In this document: positions 42,312-51,699 of the stretch, in pieces
Layout: each line of letters begins with the position of its first letter
Position numbering within the stretch: position 1 is the stretch's first letter
From: Thiosocius sp963808165
Lineage (GTDB): Bacteria; Pseudomonadota; Gammaproteobacteria; Chromatiales; Chromatiaceae
Length of the DNA: 64,000 nucleotides
NCBI GenBank assembly: GCA_963808165.1
Contig: CAWEET010000015.1
Coordinates: 1-64,000 of the forward strand
Direction: 5' to 3'
Made by a program: the position numbers and the translations under genes
The notes under the pieces: generated by a model
What the model was told of the DNA's origin: nothing
What the model saw: only the letters and a program-made list of their open reading frames with translations
The model's database searches: none

Positions 42312-44963
42312 ATGAACGACCAATGGCATCGATGCTCAGCGCAGCAGACCGCTCAGGCGCTCGGCGTCGACCTGCCCAGCGGCCTGTCGTCCGAGAGGGC
42401 GGAGCAGGCGTTGGCCCGGCACGGGCCGAACCGGCTGGTGGAGCCGCGGCGGCGGGGCCTCGGCAGCATCCTGCTCGGCCAGTTCAGTAACTTCATGATC
42501 CTGGTGCTCATCGCGGCGGCCGTCGTTTCCGGTCTGCTCGGTGAGCTGGCCGACAGCATCGCTATCCTGGTCATCATTCTGCTCAATGCGGTCATCGGCG
42601 TAATTCAGGAATACCGCGCTGAGCGCGCGCTCGAGGCGCTGAAACGGCTCGCGGTACCCAGCGTCACCGTTCGCCGCGACGGCCGGCCGGTAATGCTGGC
42701 GAGCGAGGCGCTGGCGCCTGGCGATGTGCTGTTGTTGGAGGCGGGCAACCTGGTGCCGGCCGACGTCCGCCTGGTCGAGGCGTCCGCGCTGCAGGCCGAT
42801 GAGGCGGCCCTGACCGGTGAGTCGACACCGGTTGCCAAACAGGTCGAGGCATTGGCGGACGCCGGGCTCGGTGTGGCCGACCGCAGCAACATGCTGTTTC
42901 GCGGCACCCTGGTCGTCTATGGGCACGGCGAGGGTGTGGTCGTGGCTACCGGTATGCACACCGAAATCGGCCATATCGCCGAACTGCTGGAGCGCGGCCA
43001 GCGTCCCGAGACCCCGCTGCAGCGCCGCCTGGCGCGTTTCGGCAAACGCCTGGCGATATTGGTGTTGCTGATCTGCGCGATTGTATTCCTTGGCGGGCTG
43101 TTGCGTGGCGTCGAGCCACTGCTGATGTTTCTGACCGCTGTCAGCCTCGCGGTGGCGGCGATCCCGGAGGCGCTGCCCGCCGTGGTCACGATTGCGCTGG
43201 CGATCGGGGCGCGCAAGCTGGTGCGTCAGCATGCGCTGATTCGGCAGCTGCCGGCGGTCGAGACGCTGGGTTCTGTTACCGTCATCTGTTCCGACAAGAC
43301 CGGCACGCTGACCCAAAACCGCATGCGCGTCGAGGCGTTTGTGGTCGACGGGGTTGCGCGCCGGCCGGGCGATGAGCTCCGGGGCGAGCCGGCCGATAGC
43401 CTGTTCGCGGCAATGGCGTTGAATAACGACTCGCGCCTCGGCGATGGCGACGGCGCGATCGGTGAGCCGACCGAGGCCGCGCTGCTGCAGGCGGTCGCCG
43501 ACAGCGGCCGCGATGTCGGCGCGCTGCGCACGGCGGCCCCGCGCGTTGCCGAGCTGCCGTTCGATGCCAGCCGCAAGATGATGACCACCGCACACCGCAC
43601 GCCGTCCGGGCTGCGCAGCTACACCAAAGGCGCGCCCGAGGCGGTGGTCGCGCGATGCGTGCGCTGCATGGACGCATCCGGTCGGACCGACAACGACGAT
43701 GCGGGTTTCGACCGTGCCGCCCTGCTGCACCAGGCCGAGGGTCTGGCCGCAGAGGGTTACCGCGTATTGGCATTCGCCTGCCGCGATTGGCAGCAACTGC
43801 CGCAGATGCCGGTCGGCGAAGAGGTCGAGACCGACCTGAGCTTTGTCGGCCTGGCCGCGCTGCTGGATCCGCCGCGCCCGGAGGTGCACGAGGCGGTGGC
43901 GACCTGCCGGGCCGCCGGAATCACCCCGATCATGATCACCGGCGACCACCCGGTGACCGCGCGTGCGATCGCCGAGCGGCTCGGCATGGCGCATGCGGGC
44001 GACCGCCTGCTGACCGGCCGGGAGCTGGCCGGCCTGTCGGATGCCGAGCTGGACGCCCAGATCGGCGACACCCCGGTGTATGCCCGGGTCGCGCCGGAGC
44101 AGAAGATCCGCATTGTCGACGCCTTGCAGAAACGTGGCGAGTTTGTGGCGATGACCGGCGACGGCGTCAACGACGCGCCGGCGCTGCGCCGCGCCAACAT
44201 CGGTGTCGCGATGGGGGGCATCGGCACCGACGTGGCCCGCGAGGCCGCGCACATGGTGTTGCTCGACGACAACTTCGCGACCATCGTCTTGGCGGTACGC
44301 GAAGGGCGCCGGATCTTTGACAACATCCGCAAGTTCATCCGCTACACGATGACCAGCAATTCCGGCGAGATCTGGACGCTGTTCCTGGCGCCGTTCTTCG
44401 GCCTGCCGATCCCGTTGATGCCAATTCAGATCCTCTGGATCAACCTGGTAACAGATGGTCTGCCTGGCCTGGCGCTATCGTTCGAGCCGCATGAGCCGGG
44501 CCTGATGCGTCGTCCGCCACGGCCACCGGGTGAGTCCATCTTCGCGCACGGCATGGGCTGGCACATGCTCTGGATCGGCCTGTTGATCGGCGGTTTGTCG
44601 ATCGGGGCCCAGGCGTGGGCTTATCAAGCCGGCAACGACCATTGGCAGACCATGGTGTTCAATGTCCTGACCTTCGCGCAGCTTTTTCACGTGATGGCGA
44701 TACGTTCGGAACGGCAATCCCTATGGCGCATCGGCGTGTTCTCCAACCGTCCCCTGTTGGGGGCGGTGGCGTTGACCTTCGGGCTGCAACTGCTCGTGAC
44801 CTACACGCCCTTCTTGCAGGGCATCTTCAACACGCAGAGCCTGTCGCCCGCTGAACTGGCGCTGTGCTTGGTCATGGCCTCCCTGGTGCTGCCGGCTGTC
44901 GAGTTGGAGAAATGGCTGATCCGCGGCGGGCGTCTGTATGGCGAAAAAGCGGATCTGCCTTAG
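42312..44963 (+). CDS. P-type cation ATPase (P2A, Ca2+-type)
   Basis: 883 residues. N-terminal cation-ATPase domain with GLSSERAEQALARHGPNRL, actuator TGES motif (ALTGESTPV), M4 metal site VAAIPEALPAVVT, phosphorylation D328 in CSDKTGTLTQNRM, nucleotide domain, TGDGVNDAPALRRANIGVAMG hinge, then six C-terminal helices. M6 reads LWINLVTDGLPGLAL (N and D as in Ca2+ pumps). This is the PacL/PMR1-like class exporting Ca2+ or Mn2+ with ATP; Na+ or H+ relatives exist. Follows ecsC by 53 bases, so co-expression is possible. Confidence 0.92.
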   Translation: MNDQWHRCSAQQTAQALGVDLPSGLSSERAEQALARHGPNRLVEPRRRGLGSILLGQFSNFMILVLIAAAVVSGLLGELADSIAILVIILLNAVIGVIQEYRAERALEALKRLAVPSVTVRRDGRPVMLASEALAPGDVLLLEAGNLVPADVRLVEASALQADEAALTGESTPVAKQVEALADAGLGVADRSNMLFRGTLVVYGHGEGVVVATGMHTEIGHIAELLERGQRPETPLQRRLARFGKRLAILVLLICAIVFLGGLLRGVEPLLMFLTAVSLAVAAIPEALPAVVTIALAIGARKLVRQHALIRQLPAVETLGSVTVICSDKTGTLTQNRMRVEAFVVDGVARRPGDELRGEPADSLFAAMALNNDSRLGDGDGAIGEPTEAALLQAVADSGRDVGALRTAAPRVAELPFDASRKMMTTAHRTPSGLRSYTKGAPEAVVARCVRCMDASGRTDNDDAGFDRAALLHQAEGLAAEGYRVLAFACRDWQQLPQMPVGEEVETDLSFVGLAALLDPPRPEVHEAVATCRAAGITPIMITGDHPVTARAIAERLGMAHAGDRLLTGRELAGLSDAELDAQIGDTPVYARVAPEQKIRIVDALQKRGEFVAMTGDGVNDAPALRRANIGVAMGGIGTDVAREAAHMVLLDDNFATIVLAVREGRRIFDNIRKFIRYTMTSNSGEIWTLFLAPFFGLPIPLMPIQILWINLVTDGLPGLALSFEPHEPGLMRRPPRPPGESIFAHGMGWHMLWIGLLIGGLSIGAQAWAYQAGNDHWQTMVFNVLTFAQLFHVMAIRSERQSLWRIGVFSNRPLLGAVALTFGLQLLVTYTPFLQGIFNTQSLSPAELALCLVMASLVLPAVELEKWLIRGGRLYGEKADLP

Positions 44964-45345
44964 CCACAATCGCACAGGCTTGATCGGCCCTCGAGGACCG
45001 ACAGCGCTCAAGGTCTGCGATGCGCGGCCGTCTGCACCCGTCGGGCCTGTGCGCAAGGATTCACGACGTCCCGAGGGGGGGCGGAAGCGCCGCGGCGTAT
45101 ATGCCATCACCAGCGCCATTGGCCCTGATTGCACGCCCTGGCCATTCGACCCCGCCCGGGGTCGTTGGATAAGGGGCAAACCCCTGATCAGGCATGGATT
45201 GGTGGTTTTAACGGCCGGCGGCACTGGCATATGATCCAGGAAATGGCCCCGGTCCACAGGTGAGACCGCGCCCGCGCGGCGCGTCTCTTCAGTCGAGACT
45301 GAGAGACGCGGCCATGCGACAGCAGCTACAGGAGACCCGTAACTC
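44964..45345. promoter_or_regulatory. Intergenic region with hairpin before the Crp/Fnr gene
   Basis: 382 bases without a gene. At 45280-45310 is a long hairpin: CGCGTCTC-T-TCAGTC pairs with GACTGA-GAGACGCG around a tiny loop, with one bulged T, giving 14 pairs. It ends 35 bases before the GTG start and may control the regulator's mRNA or serve as an operator. No U-run follows. Confidence 0.5.
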
Positions 45346-46095
45346 GTGCCTAAGACGAAGCTGACAGAGGTGCGTAGCCCGCCCACGCGCTGCGAAGATT
45401 GCCCGGTGCGTCAAAAGGCCCTGTTCCAGGTGGTCGCGGACGATTACCTCAGTGAAGCGGAATCGCGCCGCGCCGGCCAGTACCTACTGGCAGCCCGCAG
45501 CCACCTGTATCAGGAGTGCGCCCCTGCCGGCATGGCCTTTACGCTGTTCGCAGGGTGGCTGCTGCTGTACCGCACCCACTCCGACGGCAGTCGCCAGGGG
45601 CTGCGCATCGCGCTGCCCGGCGATTTCGTTGGCTACGCCGCGCTGAACTCGGCATACAGCCACGGCGCGATGGCGGTCACCGATGCAGTGGTGTGCGGCT
45701 TCGATCAGGTCGACTTGCATTTAATGATCGACAAACATCCGGACATCGCTCGACAGATCAACAACATCCAGGCCCACTATCTGGCAACTTGTGAATCCAA
45801 TGTGCTTGGGCTTGGGCGCATGTCTGCCGAACAGCGCATTGCCCATGCCGTTGCCGACCTCTACTACCGGCTTGATCGGCGCTGCGAGGTGGATGAGCAA
45901 ACCTGCAGCATGCCGTTCCCGCTGACCCAGGAGATGCTGGGTGAACTGTCCGGCCTGACGCCCGTGCACACGAATCGCGTGTTGCGGAAGTTGCGCACTG
46001 ACGGCGTGATGATCTGCGAGCGGCAGCAAATCCAGATCCTCGACCTCGGGCGCCTGATGGAAATCGGTGATTATCGGCCCGACTATCTGGTCTGA
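45346..46095 (+). CDS. Crp/Fnr-family transcription regulator
   Basis: 249 residues from GTG 45346. N-terminus RCEDCPVRQKALF has only a CxxC pair, not the full cysteine set of FNR, so an iron-sulfur cluster is uncertain. A cNMP-like beta-barrel (GMAFTLFAGWLLLYRTHSDGSRQGLRIALPGDFVG) is followed by a dimer helix and HTH_Crp: MPFPLTQEMLGELSGLTPVHTNRVLRKLRTDGV. It resembles FixK/NarR-type regulators of respiration. It lies directly upstream of a diheme cytochrome c gene on the same strand, a possible target. Confidence 0.88.
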   Translation: MPKTKLTEVRSPPTRCEDCPVRQKALFQVVADDYLSEAESRRAGQYLLAARSHLYQECAPAGMAFTLFAGWLLLYRTHSDGSRQGLRIALPGDFVGYAALNSAYSHGAMAVTDAVVCGFDQVDLHLMIDKHPDIARQINNIQAHYLATCESNVLGLGRMSAEQRIAHAVADLYYRLDRRCEVDEQTCSMPFPLTQEMLGELSGLTPVHTNRVLRKLRTDGVMICERQQIQILDLGRLMEIGDYRPDYLV

Positions 46096-46130
46096 ATCGA
46101 CCGGCGGTATCCGGGGCAAAGCTAAGCCGG

Positions 46131-46136
46131 TATAAT
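46131..46136 (+). promoter_or_regulatory. TATAAT -10-like element before the cytochrome gene
   Basis: A perfect TATAAT, 62 bases before the GTG start. No good -35 hexamer at 17 bases upstream, so the promoter would need an activator, for example the Crp/Fnr regulator encoded just before. Confidence 0.4.
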
Positions 46137-46197
46137 CGCTCGGCATTTTCCCAGGGCGTGGCCCGCTGGACAATTAAATTTCCGAGGAGCGACTACC

Positions 46198-47091
46198 GTG
46201 TCTGCAAATAACGATGCCGCCTTTCTGCGCATGTTCCTGATCGTACTCGGGGCGCTGGTCGCCTTTACGGTCGCCATTTTGTTGCTCGCCAATCGGATCA
46301 CCGGGGTGGTTGACGAAGAGCGTGGCGAGGACCCGAGGTTGCGTGCTGCGGTAATCGAGCGCATCCGGCCGGTCGGTTCGGTGGACGTCGCGGCGGCGGC
46401 GGCTACCGGCCCCGCCGAGCAGCAGAGCGGTGCGGATGTCGTCGCCTCTGCGTGCAACTCCTGTCACGTTGCCGGCGTGCTGGGCGCCCCCAAGGTTGGT
46501 GACAAGGATGCCTGGTCGCAGCGCCTGGCCGCGGCGGGCGGCCTTGATGGACTGACTGCGAGCGCGATCGCGGGCAAGGGTGGGATGCCGCCGAAGGGTG
46601 GAGCCAATGTCAGTGACGCGGAGATTCGGAGCGCCGTCGAGCATCTGCTCAGTGAGAGCGGCGTTGACGCCGGCGCTGGTGGAGAAGCAGCCCCGGCCGA
46701 GGCCAGCGCTGGCCCGGTGGATGCCGCCAAGGAGATGGCCTCGGATGCGGCCGACGCTGCCAAAGAGATGGCTTCGAGCGCCGCCGCGGCGGTAACCGGG
46801 GCGGTTGAAGCCGTAACGCCGGCTGCCGATGGCGGGCCGGCTTTCGATCTCGCTAAGGGCAAATCGGTATACGATGTCGCGTGCTTCGCCTGTCACATGA
46901 CGGGCGCGGCCGGTGCACCCAAAATGGGCGACACGGCTGTCTGGGGGCCGCGTCTCGCGCAGGGTCTGGATACCCTGGTGAACAACGCGATCAACGGCAA
47001 GAATGCGATGCCGCCCAAGGGGGGGCGCATGGATCTGTCCGACCAGGACGTCGCGTCGGCCGTTGCCTACCTGGTGGAACAGTCCAAATAG
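46198..47091 (+). CDS. Membrane-anchored diheme cytochrome c (c5-like)
   Basis: 297 residues from GTG 46198, with GAGGAG upstream. One N-terminal helix (FLIVLGALVAFTVAILLLA) anchors two class I cytochrome domains. The first heme site is CNSCH with methionine in GKGGMPPKGG. An Ala/Glu-rich linker of about 70 residues follows. The second site is CFACH with GKNAMPPKGG. The two domains are close homologues of cytochrome c5. It can pass electrons between a quinol oxidoreductase and terminal oxidases or other periplasmic enzymes. Monocistronic, downstream of a Crp/Fnr regulator. Confidence 0.92.
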   Translation: MSANNDAAFLRMFLIVLGALVAFTVAILLLANRITGVVDEERGEDPRLRAAVIERIRPVGSVDVAAAAATGPAEQQSGADVVASACNSCHVAGVLGAPKVGDKDAWSQRLAAAGGLDGLTASAIAGKGGMPPKGGANVSDAEIRSAVEHLLSESGVDAGAGGEAAPAEASAGPVDAAKEMASDAADAAKEMASSAAAAVTGAVEAVTPAADGGPAFDLAKGKSVYDVACFACHMTGAAGAPKMGDTAVWGPRLAQGLDTLVNNAINGKNAMPPKGGRMDLSDQDVASAVAYLVEQSK

Positions 47092-47106
47092 GGGCCGTAC
47101 GGGGGG

Positions 47107-47368
47107 CTAGCCCGCATCCGTCACCGGCATCACGGATGCTGGTGGATTTCACAGCAGCTCGGGCGCCGGGCTGGAGCGAAAGTGGTAGCCGTAGCTACCA
47201 CTGGAGTGAAGACCAAGCCGGAGCCAGCGAGAAACCGCCAGGACCGTGATAGGCAAGCAACGAAACAGGGTGTCAAACCCGTGTCACGCGCAGATTGATC
47301 ACTTTATCAGAGACATTTCAGTCTGTTGTGCCGCAGTTGCTTTCCGGCCGGTGACGGATGCGGGCTAG
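47107..47368. mobile_element. 262-base element with 22-base perfect terminal inverted repeats
   Basis: The arms at 47107-47128 and 47347-47368 are exact reverse complements, beginning CTAGCCCGCATCCG on the left. Between them is an AGTGGTAGC/GCTACCACT hairpin with a 4-base loop at 47181-47202 and no gene. The right arm supplies the TAG stop of rep on the opposite strand. MITE-like; no clear target duplication was found, so a double terminator is an alternative. Confidence 0.65.
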
Positions 47369-49377
47369 TGGTGGGCCCCCAGCATCGCCTTGAGGTTGGC
47401 CAGCCGCGCCTTGCCTCGGGCTTGTTTCTCCTCCGTTGACAGCTTGGTACCGCGACCCTCCCAACGCAGGTCGTCGGCCGGCAGTTCCTGAAGGAAGCGG
47501 CTCGGGTCGCAGCGCGTCAATTCGCCGGCCCGCCGCCGGCGCTCGGCACAGCTCATGACCAGGGTGCGCTGGGCGCGGGTCACTCCGACGTAGGCCAGGC
47601 GGCGTTCCTCGGCGATATTGTCCTCTTCGATGCTGCTACGGTGCGGTAGCAGCTCCTCCTCCATGCCGACCAGGAACACATGTGGGAATTCCAGGCCCTT
47701 AGCGCCATGCAGGGTCATCAGGACCACGCGATCGCCGCTCGCCTCCTCATCCTGGCGCTCCAGGATGTCTAGCAGTGACAGGTGGTTGATCATGCTGCCC
47801 AGGCTGCTTCCGCGCTGCTCGTCCTGTTGCAGCCTATCCAGCCAGCCGAGCAGTTCCTCGACATTGTCCCAGCGACGCCCGGCGGCCTTCTCGTTGCCGC
47901 TGGTTTGGTCCAGCCAGCCGCGGTAATCGATGTCGCTCAACAGTTGGCGCACGGTCTCGACCGGGGCCTGTGAATCCGCGCTGCGCACCAGCCCTCCCAG
48001 CCAGGCGCTGAACTCGCGCAATCTGGACAGCGGACGCGGCTTCAGCCGCTGGTCAAGCCCGAGTTCGCTGATCGCCGCGAACAGGTTGCAGCCGCGTTCG
48101 GCGGCATAGCCCGCCAGCGCTTCGAGCGTGTTGCTGCCGATTTCCCGCCTTGGTGTATTAATGATTCGGAGCAGGGCGCTATCGTCGTCCGGATTGGCGA
48201 TCATCCGCAGGTAGGCCATCACATCCTTGATCTCGCTGCGCGCGAAGAAAGAGGTCCCGCCACTGAGAAAGTAGGGGATGTTCTGTGTGCGCAGCGCTTT
48301 TTCGAAAGGCCGCGCCTGGTGGTTGCCGCGGTACAGGATGGCGAAGCTCGCATAGGGCGCGCCGCTGTTGAAACGCTGGTGGATGATTTCGCTGATCACC
48401 CGATCGGCCTCATCCTCCTCGTCACGACAGGTGATCACGCGCAGCGGGTCGCCTGGACCGAGTTCGCTCCACAGGCGCTTTTCGAACAGGTGTTCGTTGT
48501 TGGCGATCAGGGTGTTGGCAGCGCGCAGGATGCGCCCGGTGGACCGGTAGTTCTGCTCCAGTTTGATGACCCGCAGGCGCGGATAATCTTCGCGCAGGCG
48601 GGCCAGGTTTTCGGGCCGCGCGCCGCGCCAGGCATAAATCGACTGATCATCGTCACCGACCACGGTCAATGCCGCCCGGACCCCGACCAGCAGCCTGACC
48701 AGGGCATATTGGGCGCCGTTGGTGTCCTGGTATTCGTCGACCAGCAGGTAGCGGATGCGATTCTGCCAGCGTTCCCGCAATGCCGGATTGGTATCCAGCA
48801 GCTTGACCGGCAGCAGGATCAGATCGTCGAAATCGACCGCGTTGTAGGCACGCAGCGCCCGTTGGTAGGCGCCATACAACGCGGCATAGTAGGCGTCGAG
48901 GTCATCCTCCGCCTGGGCCATTGCCGCGTCCGGTTCGATCAGCTCGTTTTTCCAGGTCGAAATCCGCCAGCGCGCGCGCTGCAGGGTGTCCCGATCCGCC
49001 TCGTTGCGCTTTCCCAGTTCGCGCAACAGCTGCTCGACGTCCTGTTCGTCGAGGATGGTAAAGCCGCGCCGCAGCCCGGCAGCCTCGAGTTCGCGTCGCA
49101 GGATATTCAAACCAAGGGTGTGAAAGGTCGAGATCGACAGGCCACGGCTCGCTTCGGCGCCGAGTAGATGACCGACGCGCTCCTTCATCTCTCGCGCCGC
49201 CTTGTTGGTGAAGGTCACGGCGGTGATGTGCCTTGCCGCAACGCCGGCCTGCTCGATCAGGTGGGCGATCTTCGCGGTAATCACGCGGGTCTTGCCTGAC
49301 CCGGCGCCGGCCAGCACCAACAGGGGCCCGTCGAGGTAGCGGACAGCCTCGCGTTGTCGCGGATTGAGTTCGTGCAT
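47365..49377 (-). CDS. rep: ATP-dependent DNA helicase Rep
   Basis: 670 residues, the length of E. coli Rep (673). Superfamily 1A motifs: Q motif LNPRQREAVRYLDGPLLVLAGAGSGKTRVI with the Walker A, motif II LLVDEYQDTN, motif III VGDDDQSIYAWRGA, motif IV EQNYRSTGRIL, motif V TLHGAKGLEFPHVFLVGMEE and motif VI EERRLAYVGVTRAQ. It clears replication forks and restarts replication. The stop codon is provided by the inverted repeat of the element at 47107-47368, so the last residues may differ from relatives. Confidence 0.96.
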   Translation of the reverse strand: MHELNPRQREAVRYLDGPLLVLAGAGSGKTRVITAKIAHLIEQAGVAARHITAVTFTNKAAREMKERVGHLLGAEASRGLSISTFHTLGLNILRRELEAAGLRRGFTILDEQDVEQLLRELGKRNEADRDTLQRARWRISTWKNELIEPDAAMAQAEDDLDAYYAALYGAYQRALRAYNAVDFDDLILLPVKLLDTNPALRERWQNRIRYLLVDEYQDTNGAQYALVRLLVGVRAALTVVGDDDQSIYAWRGARPENLARLREDYPRLRVIKLEQNYRSTGRILRAANTLIANNEHLFEKRLWSELGPGDPLRVITCRDEEDEADRVISEIIHQRFNSGAPYASFAILYRGNHQARPFEKALRTQNIPYFLSGGTSFFARSEIKDVMAYLRMIANPDDDSALLRIINTPRREIGSNTLEALAGYAAERGCNLFAAISELGLDQRLKPRPLSRLREFSAWLGGLVRSADSQAPVETVRQLLSDIDYRGWLDQTSGNEKAAGRRWDNVEELLGWLDRLQQDEQRGSSLGSMINHLSLLDILERQDEEASGDRVVLMTLHGAKGLEFPHVFLVGMEEELLPHRSSIEEDNIAEERRLAYVGVTRAQRTLVMSCAERRRRAGELTRCDPSRFLQELPADDLRWEGRGTKLSTEEKQARGKARLANLKAMLGAHH

Positions 49378-49388
49378 CGTTCGGCGGT

Positions 49389-50261
49389 TCAGATGTCCTC
49401 GCCGAACAGCGGGCGTTTCAGGCGGTATAGAGATGAGATGTCCTCATCGCCGTGTCCTTCGTTCATCAGGTTTTCATAGTTTGCCAGCGTCATTTCCAGC
49501 ATCGGCAAGCGGACGTCGTCGGCTGCCATCATCGCCTGGCAGATCTTCAGATCCTTGTGGTGCAGCGCGACGCGGAACCCTGGCTCGAAGGTGCCACGGG
49601 TCATGCTGCGTCCGCGGTGTTCCACGAACCAGTTGCCAGCTGCGCCGCTGCTGACGACGTCAACCACCTTGTCCATGTCCAGGCCCTGATGCTGGCCGAA
49701 CGCGAGCGCCTCGGTCACCGCCTGGTTGATGCCTGCGCACATGATCTGATTGACTGCCTTGGTGGCCTGCCCGCTGCCGACCGGGCCCATATGCACGATT
49801 TTGCGGCAGATGCTCTCGAGCACCGGCGTGATCTGGTCGAGTACCGCCGCATCGCCGCCGATCATCATGACCAGGGATGCCTTCTCCGCGCCTTCCTTGC
49901 CGCCGGAGACGGGCGCGTCGAGGAAATGAATGCCATGCGCCCCGAGACGCTCGGATACCTTGCGCGCGGTCTCGATACTCACGGTCGAGGTGTCGAGCAC
50001 AATGCTGCCGGCGGTCATCACCGTTGCCAGCCGGTCGACCACCTGCAGCAGGTCGGCATCGGCCGAGACCGAGGTGATCACCAGATCGGCCTGGCCGGCT
50101 GCCGTTTCGAGTGTTTCGGCCAGCGCGAACCCGTGTTGTTCCGCCGCCGCGCTGGCACGTTCGCTCGAGCGGTTCCAGGCATGCGTAAGGTGGCCGGCGC
50201 GAAAAAGGTTGCCGGCCATTCCGGCGCCCATGGCGCCGAGGCCGATGACTGTAGTCTTCAT
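49389..50261 (-). CDS. NAD(P)-dependent beta-hydroxyacid dehydrogenase (GarR/GlxR type)
   Basis: 290 residues from ATG 50261; the upstream frame is spurious. Rossmann start TTVIGLGAMGAGMAGNLFRAGH, family motif FLDAPVSGGKEGAEKASLVMMIGG with catalytic serine, and catalytic lysine in GSGQATKAVNQIMCAG. Enzymes of this family reduce tartronate semialdehyde, 3-hydroxyisobutyrate or succinic semialdehyde. Substrate not predictable. Lies 11 bases upstream of rep on the same strand. Confidence 0.92.
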   Translation of the reverse strand: MKTTVIGLGAMGAGMAGNLFRAGHLTHAWNRSSERASAAAEQHGFALAETLETAAGQADLVITSVSADADLLQVVDRLATVMTAGSIVLDTSTVSIETARKVSERLGAHGIHFLDAPVSGGKEGAEKASLVMMIGGDAAVLDQITPVLESICRKIVHMGPVGSGQATKAVNQIMCAGINQAVTEALAFGQHQGLDMDKVVDVVSSGAAGNWFVEHRGRSMTRGTFEPGFRVALHHKDLKICQAMMAADDVRLPMLEMTLANYENLMNEGHGDEDISSLYRLKRPLFGEDI

Positions 50262-50563
50262 ATTTCTGTTCACGCTATGGAATGGCGGTGGGTGGGGCGC
50301 TGCCCCGCGAGCATGCCATCGTAACGGCCCCGGCCGGTGGTCGCCAAGCCGCATCGGCGAATGCCGTGCAAGCAGTGCTTTCGCCGTCTCCGTCGACAGC
50401 GGCAAATGTTGCGCCATGGGCTGCCGATACTCAAGACAGGGCAGGCCGGGCTCAGGTATAAATCACGAGTGCTGGAATACCGGCTGTACCTCGTTTTGGC
50501 ACCCATTTGCGTGCCATACTGAATTACGCGATTGCTGGCCGTTGGCGATAGGGAGGACTGGGC

Positions 50564-50914
50564 ATGTCGCAGGCAATGGGATTGGGTAAGCGCTGGCTGG
50601 TGGCATTGTTGATCCTGCCGATATCCACAGGCTTGGCTTGGTCTGCCGACGAGCAGGCGATCGATGCGCCGCCACCGCCGCCCCAACTGCAGTCGGGCGA
50701 GCCGCTCGAACCCGAAGTCACCATCAGACGCACACCGAGAGAGACAATCTACGAATACCGTCGCAACGGGGTGCTATTCCTGGTGCGTGTGCAGCCCCGC
50801 TTCGGGCCGGTCTACTACTTCGTCGATATCAACGGCGACGGGGAACTGGATTATCGGCCGGGTGAGCCGATCCAGCACAATGTCAGCCAATGGATGCTCT
50901 GGCAATGGTGGTAA
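50564..50914 (+). CDS. DUF2782 secreted protein
   Basis: 116 residues with a signal peptide (LVALLILPISTGLAWSA) and a Pro-rich linker (DAPPPPPQLQ). The DUF2782 domain reads PEVTIRRTPRETIYEYRRNGVLFLVRVQPRFGPVYYFVDINGDGELD. Conserved in gammaproteobacteria, often near polA; the function is unknown. Good ribosome site (AGGGAGG). Confidence 0.88.
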   Translation: MSQAMGLGKRWLVALLILPISTGLAWSADEQAIDAPPPPPQLQSGEPLEPEVTIRRTPRETIYEYRRNGVLFLVRVQPRFGPVYYFVDINGDGELDYRPGEPIQHNVSQWMLWQWW

Positions 50915-51025
50915 CGCGATAAGGTGCCGGCCAGTCCTGCGCGGCAGGGCCCGCCCCGGCAACATGGTGGATGCGCTGCGACGGGAGCGTGCCGAAGTAG
51001 GGGAGAGCCGCAGGCCTGTCGCGCT

Positions 51026-51634
51026 CTATCGGACCAGGCTCGGGGTGCTCAAGGCTACCAGCAGACAGCGCAGCGCCTGGCCGCGGTGGCTGAGTGCATT
51101 CTTGCGTTCGGCCGCCAACTCGGCGGCACTGCAGCCTTCTCTCGGCACCTGGAACAGCGGGTCATAACCGAACCCCGCGGTTCCGCGGGCGGCCTCCAGG
51201 ATCCTTCCCTCCCAGGTCCCCTGGCAGATGATCGGTGTCGGGTCTTCCGCGTGCCGCAGATAGACCAGCAGGCACTGGAATCGCGCGCCGCGCTGTTCCT
51301 CGGGTACCCCGGACAGGGCCTGCAGCAGCCTCGCATTGTTGGCGGCACTGTCGCCGCCAGGGCCGGCGTAGCGAGCGGAGTAGATGCCTGGTGCGCCGTT
51401 GAGATAGTCGACTTCCAGTCCCGAGTCGTCTGCGATCGCGGGCAGGCCGGTATGCGCGGCGGCGTTGCGTGCCTTCAGGATCGCATTCTCCACGAAAGTC
51501 AGCCCGGTTTCTTCGGCATCGGGTACGGCGAAATCAGTTTGCGGGACGACAAGGATCTTGCGGTCCGCGAGCAGTTCGCTGAACTCTCTCACTTTGCCTT
51601 TGTTGCCTGTGGCAAGGACGACGCGCTCTGACAT
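51026..51634 (-). CDS. rdgB: XTP/dITP diphosphatase (RdgB/HAM1)
   Basis: 202 residues. Motifs VVLATGNKGKVREFSELL, GLTFVENAILKARNAA, AIADDSGLEVDYLNGAPGIYSARYAG and GTAGFGYDPLFQVP are diagnostic. It removes non-canonical purine triphosphates (ITP, XTP). Lies 65 bases downstream of rph on the same strand, as in many gammaproteobacteria. Confidence 0.97.
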   Translation of the reverse strand: MSERVVLATGNKGKVREFSELLADRKILVVPQTDFAVPDAEETGLTFVENAILKARNAAAHTGLPAIADDSGLEVDYLNGAPGIYSARYAGPGGDSAANNARLLQALSGVPEEQRGARFQCLLVYLRHAEDPTPIICQGTWEGRILEAARGTAGFGYDPLFQVPREGCSAAELAAERKNALSHRGQALRCLLVALSTPSLVR

Positions 51635-51699
51635 TTGACGGGTTCTCTCGATTCAGCGATGGTCGGGTCCAGAGTCGGATCGCCGCAGCGATGCCGATC

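Noticed and set aside
47092..47364. CRISPR-like repeats near 47.1-47.4 kb
   Set aside because: The repeats are two inverted arms and one hairpin, not direct repeats with spacers.
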